In this document: positions 37,575-47,300 of the stretch, piece after piece
Layout of the letters: each line of letters opens with the position of its first letter
Numbering within the stretch: the stretch's first letter is position 1
NCBI RefSeq assembly: GCF_031180965.1
Contig: NZ_JAPSLH010000001.1
Span: 186,001-250,000 of the forward strand
DNA from: Chelativorans sp.
Lineage (GTDB): Bacteria > Pseudomonadota > Alphaproteobacteria > Rhizobiales > Rhizobiaceae
Direction of reading: 5' to 3'
DNA: 64,000 bases
Translations under genes and position numbers: made by a program
The notes under the pieces: generated by a model
Database searches by the model: none
What the model was told of the DNA's origin: nothing
The model's input: the letters and a program-made list of their open reading frames with translations, nothing else

Positions 37575-37611
37575 ACTTTGCCCAGCAGCGCCCCTTCGGG
37601 GATGATGCCTG

Positions 37612-38217
37612 CTATTTTTCCAGCGCCAGTTCGATCAAGCTGACGAATTGGCGCGCATTGTCCTCGGCTGCTGAACCGCAGCGGCCGCTGGCTTTCAGAC
37701 CTTCGAGGATATTGAAAAGCATCTCCGCGAGCGCCTGGGCGGAGAGGCCTCTTTCTTCCAGCGTGGCGCCGCGCCTCAAGGCCTCCTCGCGGATCGCCCT
37801 TGCAAAGCAGTCCACCATCCCCTGCCGCCATTCGGCCACCATGTCGGCGGCAACGTGGTTGTTGAGGTCGACGAGTTCGTCGCCATGGGGCGACCCTTCC
37901 ACCATGCGAAAGAGCTGGAACAGCGCCCTGTCGAGCGCCTCCATAAGTCGCTGCTCCAGCGTGCCATCCTCGCGCAGCGCCTGACATGCATTCACGCGGG
38001 AACGTGCGAGCAGGTCCTGCCCGACGGCACGGAAGATATCCGCCTTGTTGCGGAACAGAAGGTATAGGGCGGGACGGGATATATCCACCGCGCGGGCGAT
38101 ATCGTCCATGGTCGCACGCGAAAAGCCATAGGCAAGGAACACTTGCATGGCACCTTCGAGCACGCGGGCCCGCTTCGGGTCTTCCACCCTGTTGTCTTTA
38201 TTTTTCAATGTGCTCAC
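37612..38217 (-). CDS. TetR family regulator of the adjacent RND pump
   Basis: Repressor of 201 residues. The N-terminal TetR helix-turn-helix is clear: ARVLEGAMQVFLAYGFSRATMDDIARAVDISRPALYLLFRNKADIF (about 15-60). The C-terminal ligand domain is diverse and may bind drugs or fatty acids. The start is GTG 38217 with GGGAG 5 bp upstream; a TTG at 38229 would extend it. It is divergent from the RND adaptor with an operator-like palindrome in its promoter, so local autoregulation is likely. Confidence 0.9.
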   Translation of the reverse strand: MSTLKNKDNRVEDPKRARVLEGAMQVFLAYGFSRATMDDIARAVDISRPALYLLFRNKADIFRAVGQDLLARSRVNACQALREDGTLEQRLMEALDRALFQLFRMVEGSPHGDELVDLNNHVAADMVAEWRQGMVDCFARAIREEALRRGATLEERGLSAQALAEMLFNILEGLKASGRCGSAAEDNARQFVSLIELALEK

Positions 38218-38232
38218 GGTTACTCCCAATTC

Positions 38233-38262
38233 ACTATTGACAAAAAGACGGATTTTGTCAAT
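38233..38262 (-). promoter_or_regulatory. tetR promoter with overlapping palindromic operator
   Basis: Perfect inverted repeat ATTGACAAAA-N7-TTTTGTCAAT at 38236-38262. On the minus strand it holds -35 TTGACA, a 17-bp spacer and a -10 AATAGT (38233-38238), with the tetR GTG 16 bp on. On the plus strand the left arm also gives TTGACA for the efflux operon. One TetR dimer pair here could block both promoters. Confidence 0.7.
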
Positions 38263-38432
38263 GTGTCGCCTGCCGGAACGGCCGCAGGCGCCCTCGGCCG
38301 AAGCACTGCCCCGATCATCGTGACAAGCCGTTGTCAGGAGTGAAGGGCGGTACGCCTATTTTGGGGCGCAAAATCGCGATAAGGACGAGTTGTGGCATGC
38401 GCCTTCTAGGCAAGATTGAGTTGTCTGCCGGC

Positions 38433-38451
38433 CGGCACCATATTGGTGCCG
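38433..38451 (+). promoter_or_regulatory. second palindrome upstream of the RND adaptor
   Basis: Perfect repeat CGGCACCA-TAT-TGGTGCCG, 42 bp before the adaptor ATG. It differs in sequence from the TTGACAAAA palindrome and may be a second regulator site or an RNA hairpin in the leader. Confidence 0.5.
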
Positions 38452-38493
38452 ACCTCGCTGCCTAGCGCCGTCATCAGCATATTGGACACAGTC

Positions 38494-39627
38494 ATGGCAA
38501 AGCTCAAGTTCCACAAGATTGCGGCCGTGGCCGTTCTGGTCGCGACGGCCGCCTGGATCGCGACCGGCGAATTTTCCTCTGTCGGCAGCGCCCGCCAGGA
38601 GGAGCAGCCTGCGGGTGCGGCAGCGGAGCCTGAGCGCCCGGTTGTTCTGAAAACCGTTCAGGTGGCGGTGCCGCCGCGGCTTGAGCACGCGCGGATCATC
38701 CGCGTCTCCGGCCAGACACAGGCCGACAAGAGCGCGGTGCTCGCATCGCGCACGGCCGGCATCGTGCAGGAGCTGCCGGTCGATGAAGGCTCACGCGTGA
38801 AGGCCGGCGATGTCATCATGCGCCTTGAGACGGAGGGCAAGGAGGCGGCCGTCGAGTCCGCCCGCCAGACCGTTGCGCAGCGCGAGGCGGAGCTGAAAGC
38901 TGCCGAGCGCCTGGCCAAGAGCGGCAGTATCGCCAGCCTGCAGCTGGATGTCGCCCGCGCCAATTTCGCCAGTGCCCAGTCCGCCCTCGAGCAGGCTCAG
39001 GCCGAGCTCGACCGCGTGGTCGTGCACGCTCCCTTCGACGGCATCATCGACAAGGTCGAGGTGGAACAAGGCGGCTCGGTCATGCAGGGGGCGGAAGTCG
39101 CGACCCTTCTGAAGCTCGATCCCATCGTCGCGGTGGGCGAGGTGAGCGAGCGTGACCTCGGCACCCTGGAGCCGGGCGATAAGGCCGACGTCCGTCTGGT
39201 GAACGGACAGGAGCTCGCCGGGGAAATCCGCCATGTCAGCCGCGCCGCATCGCCGCAGACCCGAACCTTCCGGCTCGAGGTGGTCGTTCCCAACCCGGAG
39301 GGTCAGATCCCGGCCGGCATGACCGCCGAAATCGCCGTTTCCACGGACAGCGTCGAGACGGTGGCGCTGCCGCGCTCCGTCGTCACGCTCAACAATGATG
39401 GCGAACTTGGCATCCGAGCGGTGGACGAGGCCGGCGTCGTGCAGTTCTTCCCGATCGACATCGTGGATGACACGCCCCAGGCGCTGTATCTCGCCGGCAT
39501 TCCCGCGGGCGTTCGGGTCATCGTCGCCGGGCAGGATCTCGTCACCGACGGCGAGAAGGTGCAGACCGCTGAGGCCGATGCGGCGACTCTCCGTGAACTC
39601 GCCAATGTCGCCGACGCGGCAAAGTAA
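38494..39627 (+). CDS. RND efflux membrane fusion (adaptor) protein
   Basis: Periplasmic adaptor of 377 residues of the HlyD/AcrA class. An N-terminal hydrophobic anchor (about 10-28) is followed by a barrel-sandwich half motif (ASRTAGIVQELPVDEGSRVKAGDVIMRL), a helical hairpin (about 110-150), the second lipoyl half (VVHAPFDGIIDKVEVEQGGSV) and a beta-barrel domain. It is 12 bp upstream of the RND permease. ATG 38494 is chosen to give a normal anchor. Confidence 0.92.
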   Translation: MAKLKFHKIAAVAVLVATAAWIATGEFSSVGSARQEEQPAGAAAEPERPVVLKTVQVAVPPRLEHARIIRVSGQTQADKSAVLASRTAGIVQELPVDEGSRVKAGDVIMRLETEGKEAAVESARQTVAQREAELKAAERLAKSGSIASLQLDVARANFASAQSALEQAQAELDRVVVHAPFDGIIDKVEVEQGGSVMQGAEVATLLKLDPIVAVGEVSERDLGTLEPGDKADVRLVNGQELAGEIRHVSRAASPQTRTFRLEVVVPNPEGQIPAGMTAEIAVSTDSVETVALPRSVVTLNNDGELGIRAVDEAGVVQFFPIDIVDDTPQALYLAGIPAGVRVIVAGQDLVTDGEKVQTAEADAATLRELANVADAAK

Positions 39628-39639
39628 GGCATCGATCCT

Positions 39640-42600
39640 ATGGATATCGTCCGACTTGCCATAAGCAATGCCCGACTGACGCTGTCGATCCTTCTCTTCT
39701 TCGTCGTCGCCGGCACGCTGGCTTATGTCAACATCCCGAAGGAAGCGGAGCCCGACGTTCCGATTCCAATCATCTATGTGAGCCTGGCCTATCAGGGGAT
39801 CTCGCCCGAGGATTCGGAGCGCCTCCTGCTGCGGCCGGTCGAGACCGCACTGAAGGGCCTGGAAGGCGTCAAGGAGATGCGCTCCGCCGCCTACCAGGGC
39901 GGCGGGTTCGTGCTCGTCGAGTTCCAGGCCGGCTACGACTTCTCCAACGCCATCGAGGACGTGCGGGCCAAGGTATCCGACGCCCGACGCGACCTGCCTG
40001 CGGACGCCGAGGAACCATCGGTCGTCGAGGTCAACGTCTCTGAATTCCCGATCCTCGTCGTCACCCTCGCGGGCAACCTGCCCGAACGGCAGCTCACGCA
40101 TGCGGCCAAGGAATTGCAGGATCGGATCGAGGAGATACCTGGGGTCCTTGAGGGCGCACTGCAGGGGTCGCGCGACGAGCTGGTCGAGGTGATCATCGAC
40201 CCGGTCAAGCTTTCCTCTTATGGCATTCAGCTCGATCAGCTGGTTGGCGCCGTCAATCAGTCGAACAGCCTTGTGGCGGCCGGCGCCCTGCAGGGTCAGG
40301 AGGGCCGGTACGCAGTCAAGGTGCCATCCCTCATCGAAACACCGGAGGACATCGCCAATCTGCCGATCGTGGCCACCCCCAACGCGGTGGTAAAGGCGAG
40401 GGACATCGCGAATGTCCGCTCCACCTTCGAGGATGCCGAGACAATCACGCGCCTCAACGGGCACACCGCCATCGCCATCGAGGTCAAGAAGCGCGTCGGC
40501 GCCAATCTCGTCGAAACGGTGGACGCGGTGAAAGCCGCCGCCGAAGCGTTCGTGAAGACCCTCCCCGCCGGTGTGACCGTCACCTACAGCCAGGACAAGT
40601 CGGTGATGATCCGCGACATGCTGGACGAGCTCCAGAACCATGTGCTGATCGCGATCATCCTGGTCTTCATCGTCGTCCTTTACATGCTTTCGGGCCGTGC
40701 CTCGCTGCTCATCGGCCTGGCGGTGCCCGCCTCCTTCCTGATGGGCATCTTCGCGCTGTCCATGCTGGGCTTCACCGTGAACATGGTGGTGCTGTTCAGC
40801 CTGATCCTGGCGGTGGGCATGCTGGTGGACGATGCCATCATCGTCACGGAATTCGCCGAGCGGCGGATGACCGAAGGCATGCCGCGCGCAGAGGCGTTCG
40901 AGCTTGCCGCCAAGCGCATGGCGGGCCCCGTGATCGCCGCCACCATGACGCGTATCGCCGCCTTCTCGCCCCTGCTCTTCTGGCCGGGCATCGTCGGCGA
41001 GTTCATGAAGTATCTGCCGATCACCCTTATCGTCACGCTCGCCGCGTCGATGCTTTATGCGCTGATCTTCACGCCCACCCTGGGCGCCCTGTTCGCCAAG
41101 GCGCATGTGCAGGACGAGCCCGGCCCTGACGGCTGGTACATCAAGCTCGTCAAGCAGGCCGTGCACTATCCCAAGACGGTGCTTCTGCTCACCATCGCCC
41201 TTCTGGTCGGCGTGCAGATGTCCTATTCGCGCTGGGGCGCGGGCGTGGAGTTCTTCCCCGCCGTCGAGCCCGAATACGGCCTGATGTATGTCCATGCCCG
41301 CGGGAACATGTCGCTGGAGGAGATGGACCGGCTGGTCCGGCCCGCCGAGCAAAAGCTGATCGGCTGGCCCGGCATCGAATCCGTCTATACCCGTGTCGGC
41401 CAGACGCGCGGCGGTGGCCAGGACATCGACGAGGATGTGATCGGCATCATCCAGTATGAGTTCATCGACTGGCGCGAGCGCAAGCCCGCGAGCGAGATCC
41501 TCAACGATCTGCGCGCCGAGATGGCGAATATGCCCGGCGCGGAGATCGAGGTGCGCGTGCCTGATGCCGGACCGCCCACGGGGCAGCCCATCCAGGTCGA
41601 GCTCTCGGCGGCCAACCCCGAGCATCTCAACGACCACGCACGCATGGTGGCCGAGCGGATCGGCGAGATCGATGGTGTGATCGACATTGCCGATGGGCTC
41701 CCGCCGCCCGGCGTCGACTGGGCGGTTGAGGTCGACCGCGCAAAGGCCGCGCAATTCGGCGTGAGCCCCGTCTCGGTCGGCAATGTCGTCCAGCTGGTGA
41801 CCACCGGCCTCAAACTTTCCGATTACCGGCCTGCCGGCGTCGACGACGCGGTGGATATAAGACTCCGCCTTCCGGAGGACCGGCGCACGCTTTCAACCCT
41901 CGACCAGCTGCGCGTGCAGACATCCGAGGGCCCGGTGCCGATCTCGAACTTCGTCAACCGAAAGCCAGAGCTGAGTTCGGGCATCCTCAACCGCATCGAC
42001 GCGCAGCGCACCATCACGGTCACCGCGAACGTGGCCAGCGGCTTCCAGGTTGCCGATGTGCAGGCGCAGGTCACGGCGGCGCTTCAGGACATGCAGCTCC
42101 CCGGAACGCAATGGAAGCTTGCCGGATCGAGCGAGGAGAGCGACGCGGCGGCCTCCTTCCTCACCAACGCCTTCGGCGCGGCGATCTTCCTCATCTTCAT
42201 CGTGCTGCTTGCGCAGTTCAACAGGTTCACCAGCGTCTTCCTCGTCCTGATGACGGTGGTGATGGCAACAATCGGCGTGTTCCTCGGTCTGCTCATAACG
42301 GGCCAGCCCTTCGGCATCGTCATGTCCGGCATCGGCGTCATTGCGCTGGCCGGCGTGGTCGTGAACAACAACATCGTGCTGATCGACACCTACGACCGGC
42401 TGCGCGAGGAGGGCATGAACAAGTATGACGCCATCATCGAAACCTGCCGCGAGCGCGCGCGGCCGGTGGTTCTGACGGCGTTCTCGGCTGTGCTGGGCGT
42501 GCTGCCGATTGCCTTCGGCCTTGGGCTGGAGCTGTTCCATCACGAGGTGACGATCGGTGCGCCGTCCACCCAGTGGTGGATCTCGCTCTCGGGCGCGATC

Positions 42601-42813
42601 GTCTACGGCCTGACCTTCGCAACCATCCTCACGCTGGTGGTGACGCCCTCCGCTTTGATGGTGTTCACGCGCGAGAAGCGGCCGGCAGGCGAGAAGCGGC
42701 GCGGCTTCTTTGCCAGGCTCTTCCGGCGCGGCCGTAAGGAAGAAACCCTGGACCAGCCAGCGGCCGAGCCGGATCAGGGCGGGCTGACAGCCTTTCCGAA
42801 GGCAGCGGAGTAA
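39640..42813 (+). CDS. RND family efflux permease
   Basis: Proton-driven inner-membrane exporter of 1057 residues. The layout is a first helix, a periplasmic porter domain, helices 2-6, helix 7, a second porter domain, and helices 8-12. The adjacent aspartates D397-D398 in LVDDAIIVTE on helix 4 are the proton-relay pair. The sequence resembles the acriflavine-resistance-like group found with TetR regulators in rhizobia rather than classical AcrB. The C-terminus has a basic tail. An outer-membrane factor is not encoded here, so a shared TolC-like protein is expected. Confidence 0.93.
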   Translation: MDIVRLAISNARLTLSILLFFVVAGTLAYVNIPKEAEPDVPIPIIYVSLAYQGISPEDSERLLLRPVETALKGLEGVKEMRSAAYQGGGFVLVEFQAGYDFSNAIEDVRAKVSDARRDLPADAEEPSVVEVNVSEFPILVVTLAGNLPERQLTHAAKELQDRIEEIPGVLEGALQGSRDELVEVIIDPVKLSSYGIQLDQLVGAVNQSNSLVAAGALQGQEGRYAVKVPSLIETPEDIANLPIVATPNAVVKARDIANVRSTFEDAETITRLNGHTAIAIEVKKRVGANLVETVDAVKAAAEAFVKTLPAGVTVTYSQDKSVMIRDMLDELQNHVLIAIILVFIVVLYMLSGRASLLIGLAVPASFLMGIFALSMLGFTVNMVVLFSLILAVGMLVDDAIIVTEFAERRMTEGMPRAEAFELAAKRMAGPVIAATMTRIAAFSPLLFWPGIVGEFMKYLPITLIVTLAASMLYALIFTPTLGALFAKAHVQDEPGPDGWYIKLVKQAVHYPKTVLLLTIALLVGVQMSYSRWGAGVEFFPAVEPEYGLMYVHARGNMSLEEMDRLVRPAEQKLIGWPGIESVYTRVGQTRGGGQDIDEDVIGIIQYEFIDWRERKPASEILNDLRAEMANMPGAEIEVRVPDAGPPTGQPIQVELSAANPEHLNDHARMVAERIGEIDGVIDIADGLPPPGVDWAVEVDRAKAAQFGVSPVSVGNVVQLVTTGLKLSDYRPAGVDDAVDIRLRLPEDRRTLSTLDQLRVQTSEGPVPISNFVNRKPELSSGILNRIDAQRTITVTANVASGFQVADVQAQVTAALQDMQLPGTQWKLAGSSEESDAAASFLTNAFGAAIFLIFIVLLAQFNRFTSVFLVLMTVVMATIGVFLGLLITGQPFGIVMSGIGVIALAGVVVNNNIVLIDTYDRLREEGMNKYDAIIETCRERARPVVLTAFSAVLGVLPIAFGLGLELFHHEVTIGAPSTQWWISLSGAIVYGLTFATILTLVVTPSALMVFTREKRPAGEKRRGFFARLFRRGRKEETLDQPAAEPDQGGLTAFPKAAE

Positions 42814-42822
42814 AAACACGCG

Positions 42823-42850
42823 AACGCGGCGGGCCGGAACCCGCCGCGTT
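42823..42850 (+). terminator. hairpin after the RND operon
   Basis: Eleven-base-pair stem AACGCGGCGGG/CCCGCCGCGTT with 6-nt loop starts 9 bp after the stop. It lacks a clear T-run. Confidence 0.7.
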
Positions 42851-42897
42851 TGCCGCGCGTTGTCCTGCGCTACGTCAACTGCGACAAGGACGACGCC

Positions 42898-43056
42898 ATG
42901 TCACTTGGCACTATACTTATCATTATTTTGATCCTCATACTGATCGGCGCCATCCCCGCCTGGCCTCATTCGCGCGGCTGGGGATACGGCCCGTCGGGCA
43001 TCCTCGGGATCATTCTCATTGTGGTGCTTATCCTGGCCTTGATGGGCAGGATATAG
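42898..43056 (+). CDS. DUF3309 small membrane protein
   Basis: Protein of 52 residues consisting of two hydrophobic segments (about 3-18 and 32-50) separated by AWPHSRGWGYGPSG. This is the DUF3309 pattern, common in proteobacteria, of unknown function and often stress-induced. Start at ATG 42898, MSLGTIL. Confidence 0.8.
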   Translation: MSLGTILIIILILILIGAIPAWPHSRGWGYGPSGILGIILIVVLILALMGRI

Positions 43057-43073
43057 GCGCACCGTAAGCGCCT
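43055..43073. terminator. small bidirectional hairpin
   Basis: AGGCGC-N7-GCGCCT begins at the DUF3309 stop codon, between this gene and the convergent MFS gene. No strong T-run. Confidence 0.4.
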
Positions 43074-43100
43074 GCCGTCCCGGCCGCGCCCTCTTTTGGA

Positions 43101-44276
43101 TCAGGTGGAGGGCGCCGGCTGGGGCGAAATGCCGTCGGCCGGCCGCACCAGATCGGCCATCAGCAGGACGACCGCAAGCAGGACCGAGAAACCGAGAAAG
43201 ACCGGTGCGAAGCCCGTATGCTCGGCGATGAAGCCGACCAGCGACGGGGCGAAGAGAATTCCCGAGTAGCCGATGGTGGTGGCGACGCTCATGCCGGCGG
43301 CCGGCGAGATGCCCGGCTGGTTTCCGGCCGCCGAAAAGACGATCGGCACCATGTTGGCGACACCGAGGCCAGCCAGGGCGAAGGCCAGGGTGGCCAAGAG
43401 CGGCGTCGAAGCCAGCCCGGCTCCCAGCATGCCGATGCACGCCACACCTGCCGAAATGCGCATGGTCTTCACCGCCCCCAGGCGGTTTCGCACGCCGTCC
43501 CCCAGGAAGCGCATGACGGCCATCACTCCCGCAAAGGCAGTGAAGGGCAGGCTCGCCGTGAAATAGTCGGCGCCCATTTCCTGCTGCAGATAAAGCGCCG
43601 CCCAGTCGAGCACGGCACCTTCCGGCATCATGCAGAAAAGCGCGATGACGCCCGTGACGTAGACGAGCGCCGAGCGGGGGAAGCCGCCCCTGCCTCCCTC
43701 CGCCTTCACCGCCGGCCTGTTCTCCGCGATCAGGAGCGGCATGGTGACCAGGACCAGAACCAATGAAAAGACCGTAACCACCGCTATGTGGGCTACATGG
43801 CCCCAGTTCTCCACCATGAGACCGCCCAGCCCCGCGCCGGCAAAACCGCCAAGACTCCAGAAGCCGTGGGAGGAGGACATGATCGCCTTCTGCAGCCGCC
43901 GCTCCACGACGACTGCGTTGGAGTTCATCGCCACGTCCATGCTCCCCAGCATGGCCCCGAAAAAGAAAAGGGCGGGCACGACGAAGGGAATGCCAGGCGC
44001 CGCCCCGATGCCGATCAGGGAGAGGCAGCAGAGCACGCCCGTGATACGCGCGACCGGTCGCGAGCCGTAGCGCCCGATGAGATAGCCGCAAACCGGCATG
44101 GCCAGCACGGCGCCGACGCCGAAGACGACGATGAGCAGCCCGAGCGCGGTTTCGGAAAGGGAGAATCGCGCGACAAGAACGGGTATCTCCGGCGCCCAGC
44201 TCCCGGTCACGAAACCATTGGCGAAAAAATAGGCCGCAACGGCCCAGCGGCCATAAAGCGCGTCGTCTCGAAGCAT
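43101..44276 (-). CDS. MFS transporter (YbjJ-like)
   Basis: Transporter of 391 residues with 12 hydrophobic segments. GYLIGRYGSRPVARITGVLCC (about 62-85) is the MFS loop motif. The start YFFANGFVTGSWAPEIPVLVARFSLSE resembles the YbjJ/sugar-efflux branch. Substrate is uncertain. A LacI-type palindrome sits 48 bp before the ATG, hinting at sugar-linked control. Confidence 0.85.
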   Translation of the reverse strand: MLRDDALYGRWAVAAYFFANGFVTGSWAPEIPVLVARFSLSETALGLLIVVFGVGAVLAMPVCGYLIGRYGSRPVARITGVLCCLSLIGIGAAPGIPFVVPALFFFGAMLGSMDVAMNSNAVVVERRLQKAIMSSSHGFWSLGGFAGAGLGGLMVENWGHVAHIAVVTVFSLVLVLVTMPLLIAENRPAVKAEGGRGGFPRSALVYVTGVIALFCMMPEGAVLDWAALYLQQEMGADYFTASLPFTAFAGVMAVMRFLGDGVRNRLGAVKTMRISAGVACIGMLGAGLASTPLLATLAFALAGLGVANMVPIVFSAAGNQPGISPAAGMSVATTIGYSGILFAPSLVGFIAEHTGFAPVFLGFSVLLAVVLLMADLVRPADGISPQPAPST

Positions 44277-44323
44277 GATCGGGTATCTCGAAGCCGGCGC
44301 GGGAGGAGCGCCTTCGGTTGCTG

Positions 44324-44337
44324 CTAAATCGATTTAG
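44324..44337. promoter_or_regulatory. LacI-type operator-like palindrome upstream of the MFS gene
   Basis: Perfect 14-bp palindrome CTAAATCGATTTAG, with the central CG typical of LacI/GalR-family operators. No LacI regulator gene is in the window. The site lies 9 bp from the pyc stop and 48 bp before the MFS start. Confidence 0.55.
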
Positions 44338-44345
44338 GACCTACG

Positions 44346-47300
44346 TCAATTGCCAGAAGTTCCATTCTGCAGGACCAGGAGCAGGTCCTTGGCGTCGATC
44401 TGGTCGCCCGCCCTGACAAGCACCTCGACGATCTTGCCGTCGCGCTCGGCATGGAGGGCGGTCTCCATCTTCATCGCCTCGATCGAGAGCAGCACGTCGC
44501 CTGCCTTCACCGCCTGACCGACGGCGACGGCAACGGAGGAGATGACCCCCGGCATGGGAGCGCCGACATGCGTATCGTTTCCGGCTTCCGCCTTGCGGCG
44601 CACTGCCAGCGCCGAGGCGCCATGCAGGCGGTCCGGCACCTTGACGCGGCGCGGCTGCCCGTTGAGCTCGAAGAAGACGGTCACCATGCCCTTGTCGTCC
44701 GGATCGCCGATGGCGAGACAGCGGATCACCAGCGTCTTGCCGCGCTCGATTTCGACAAAAATCTCGTCCTGCTGCCGCATTCCGTAAAAATACACGGGGG
44801 TCGGCAGGACGCTGACGGGACCGTAGGTCTCCGTTGCCGCGGCGAAATCGACGAAAACCTTCGGGTACATGAGCCAGGAGGCGAACTCGAAATCGTCCAC
44901 CTGTCGGCCGAGCTTTTCCTCGAGTTCCTTTCGCCCGGCCTCGAGATCGGCGGGGGGAAGCAGCGAGCCCGGACGCACCGTGATCGGCTTCTCGCCCTTC
45001 AGCGCCTTCTTCTGCAGCGCTTTCGGCCAGCCGCCGGGAGACTGGCCGAGATCCCCGCGCAGCATGGAGACGACGGACTCCGGAAAGGCGATATCCTTCT
45101 CCGGGTTCTCCACATCGGCGACGGTCAGGTCCTGGCTCACCATCATCAGCGCCATGTCGCCCACCACTTTCGAGGAGGGCGTAACCTTCACGATGTCGCC
45201 GAGCATCATGTTGACGTCGTGATAGGCGCGCGCCACCTCGTGCCACCGCGTCTCCAGGCCGAGCGCCCGCGCCTGTTCCTTGAGGTTGGTGAATTGGCCA
45301 CCGGGCATCTCGTGCAGATAGACCTCCGAGGCCGGCCCTTTCAGGTCGCTTTCAAAGGCGGCGTACTGGCTGCGCACCGCTTCCCAGTAGAAGGAGATGC
45401 GACGCACCCATTCCATGTCGAGCCCGGGGTCGCGCTCGCCGCCCTTCAGCGCCTCGACGATGGAGCCGAGACAGGGCTGCGATGTGTTGCCGGAGAAGGC
45501 ATCCATCGCCGCGTCGATGACATCCACTCCGCTCTCCACGGCCGCAAGCACCGTTGCTGCGGAGATACCGGAGGTGTCATGCGTGTGGAAATGGATCGGC
45601 AGGTCCGTCTCCTGGCGCAGGGCGGTGAAGAGGACGCGGGCCGCAGCGGGTTTCAAAAGGCCCGCCATGTCCTTGATGGCGAGGATATGGGCGCCGGCGG
45701 CCTCGAGTTCTTTGGCAAGGCCGAGATAGTATTTGAGATCGTATTTGGGCCGGTTGGGGTCGAGAAGGTCGCCGGTGTAGCAGATCGTCGCCTCGCAGAG
45801 CTTGCCTTCCTCGCGCACGGCATCCATCGCCACGCGCATATTCTCCACCCAATTCAGGCAGTCGAAGACGCGGAAGAGGTCTATCCCGCCGCGCGCTGCC
45901 TGCTTCACGAAATAGCGCACGACATTGTCGGGATAGTTCGTGTAGCCGACGCCGTTCGCGCCGCGCAGCAGCATCTGGAGCAAGAGGTTCGGCGCGCCTT
46001 CGCGGATCAGCGACAGCCGCTCCCACGGATCCTCCGTCAGGAAGCGCATGGCGACATCGAAGGTCGCCCCGCCCCAGCATTCGAGCGACAAAAGCTGCGG
46101 CAGCGCCCGGGCATAGACGCCGGCGATGCGGGCTGTGTCGAAGGTGCGCATGCGCGTGGCGAGCAGCGACTGATGCGCATCCCGCATCGTCGTGTCGGTC
46201 ATCAGCACGCGCGTCTCGGCGCGCATCCATCTGGCGAACTCGTCAGGCCCGAGGCGATCAAGACGCTGCTTTGCGCCGTCGGGAACAGGCCTGTCGATAT
46301 AAGGCGCGCGCGGGGGAGCGGCGTCCGGTTTCGGCCGCGGCCGATCGCGCACTTCCGGATGCCCGTTCACTGTGACATCGGCGAGGTAGTTGAGCAGCTT
46401 GGTGGCGCGGTCGCGCCGCTTCACCTGCGCGAAAAGCTCCGGCGTCTCGTCGATGAACCGCGTCGTGTAGGACGCATCGCGGAATCGTTCATGACTGATG
46501 ATCGCTTCCAGAAACGTAAGGTTCGTCGCCACGCCGCGGATGCGGAACTCGCGCAGGGCACGGTGCATGCGGCTGATCGCTTCCTCCGGAGTCGGCGCCC
46601 ATGCGGTCACCTTTTCCAGCAGCGGGTCGTAATAACGGGTAATGACCGCGCCCGAATAGGCGGTGCCGCCGTCGAGCCTGATGCCGAAGCCGGTGGCGCC
46701 GCGATAGGCGGTGATCCGGCCGTAGTCCGGGATGAAATTCTGCTCGGGGTCTTCCGTGGTGATGCGGCACTGCAGCGCGTGGCCGTTGAGCCTGATGCCG
46801 CCCTGCGCCGGCACCCCGGAACGCGGGTCGCCGATGCGCTCGCCTTCCAGGATGCGGATCTGCGCCTTGACGATGTCAATACCGGTCACCTGCTCGGTCA
46901 CCGTGTGCTCGACCTGGATGCGCGGGTTGACCTCGATGAAGTAGAAGGCGCCGGTCTGCGCATCCATCAGGAACTCGACGGTGCCGGCGCCGACATAGTC
47001 GGTCGCCTCGGCGATCTTCAGCGCATGGCCGCAGAGTTCCGCGCGCCTGGCATCGTCCAGATACGGCGCCGGGGCGCGCTCGACGACCTTTTGGTTGCGC
47101 CGCTGGATGGAGCAATCGCGTTCGAAGAGATGCACCACATTGCCATGGGTGTCGCCCAGCACCTGCACCTCGACATGGCGCGCGCGCTCGACCAGCTTTT
47201 CGAGATAGACTTCGTCCTTTCCGAAGGCGGCCTTCGCCTCGCGCTTGGCCTCCATCACCTCGCGGCTGAGGTCGGCCTCCGAGCGTATGACGCGCATGCC

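Noticed and set aside
38791-41754. Long minus-strand open frame of nearly 1000 codons opposite the RND genes
   Set aside because: It spans the junction of two clear plus-strand genes and has a His/Asp/Arg-rich composition typical of antisense reading.
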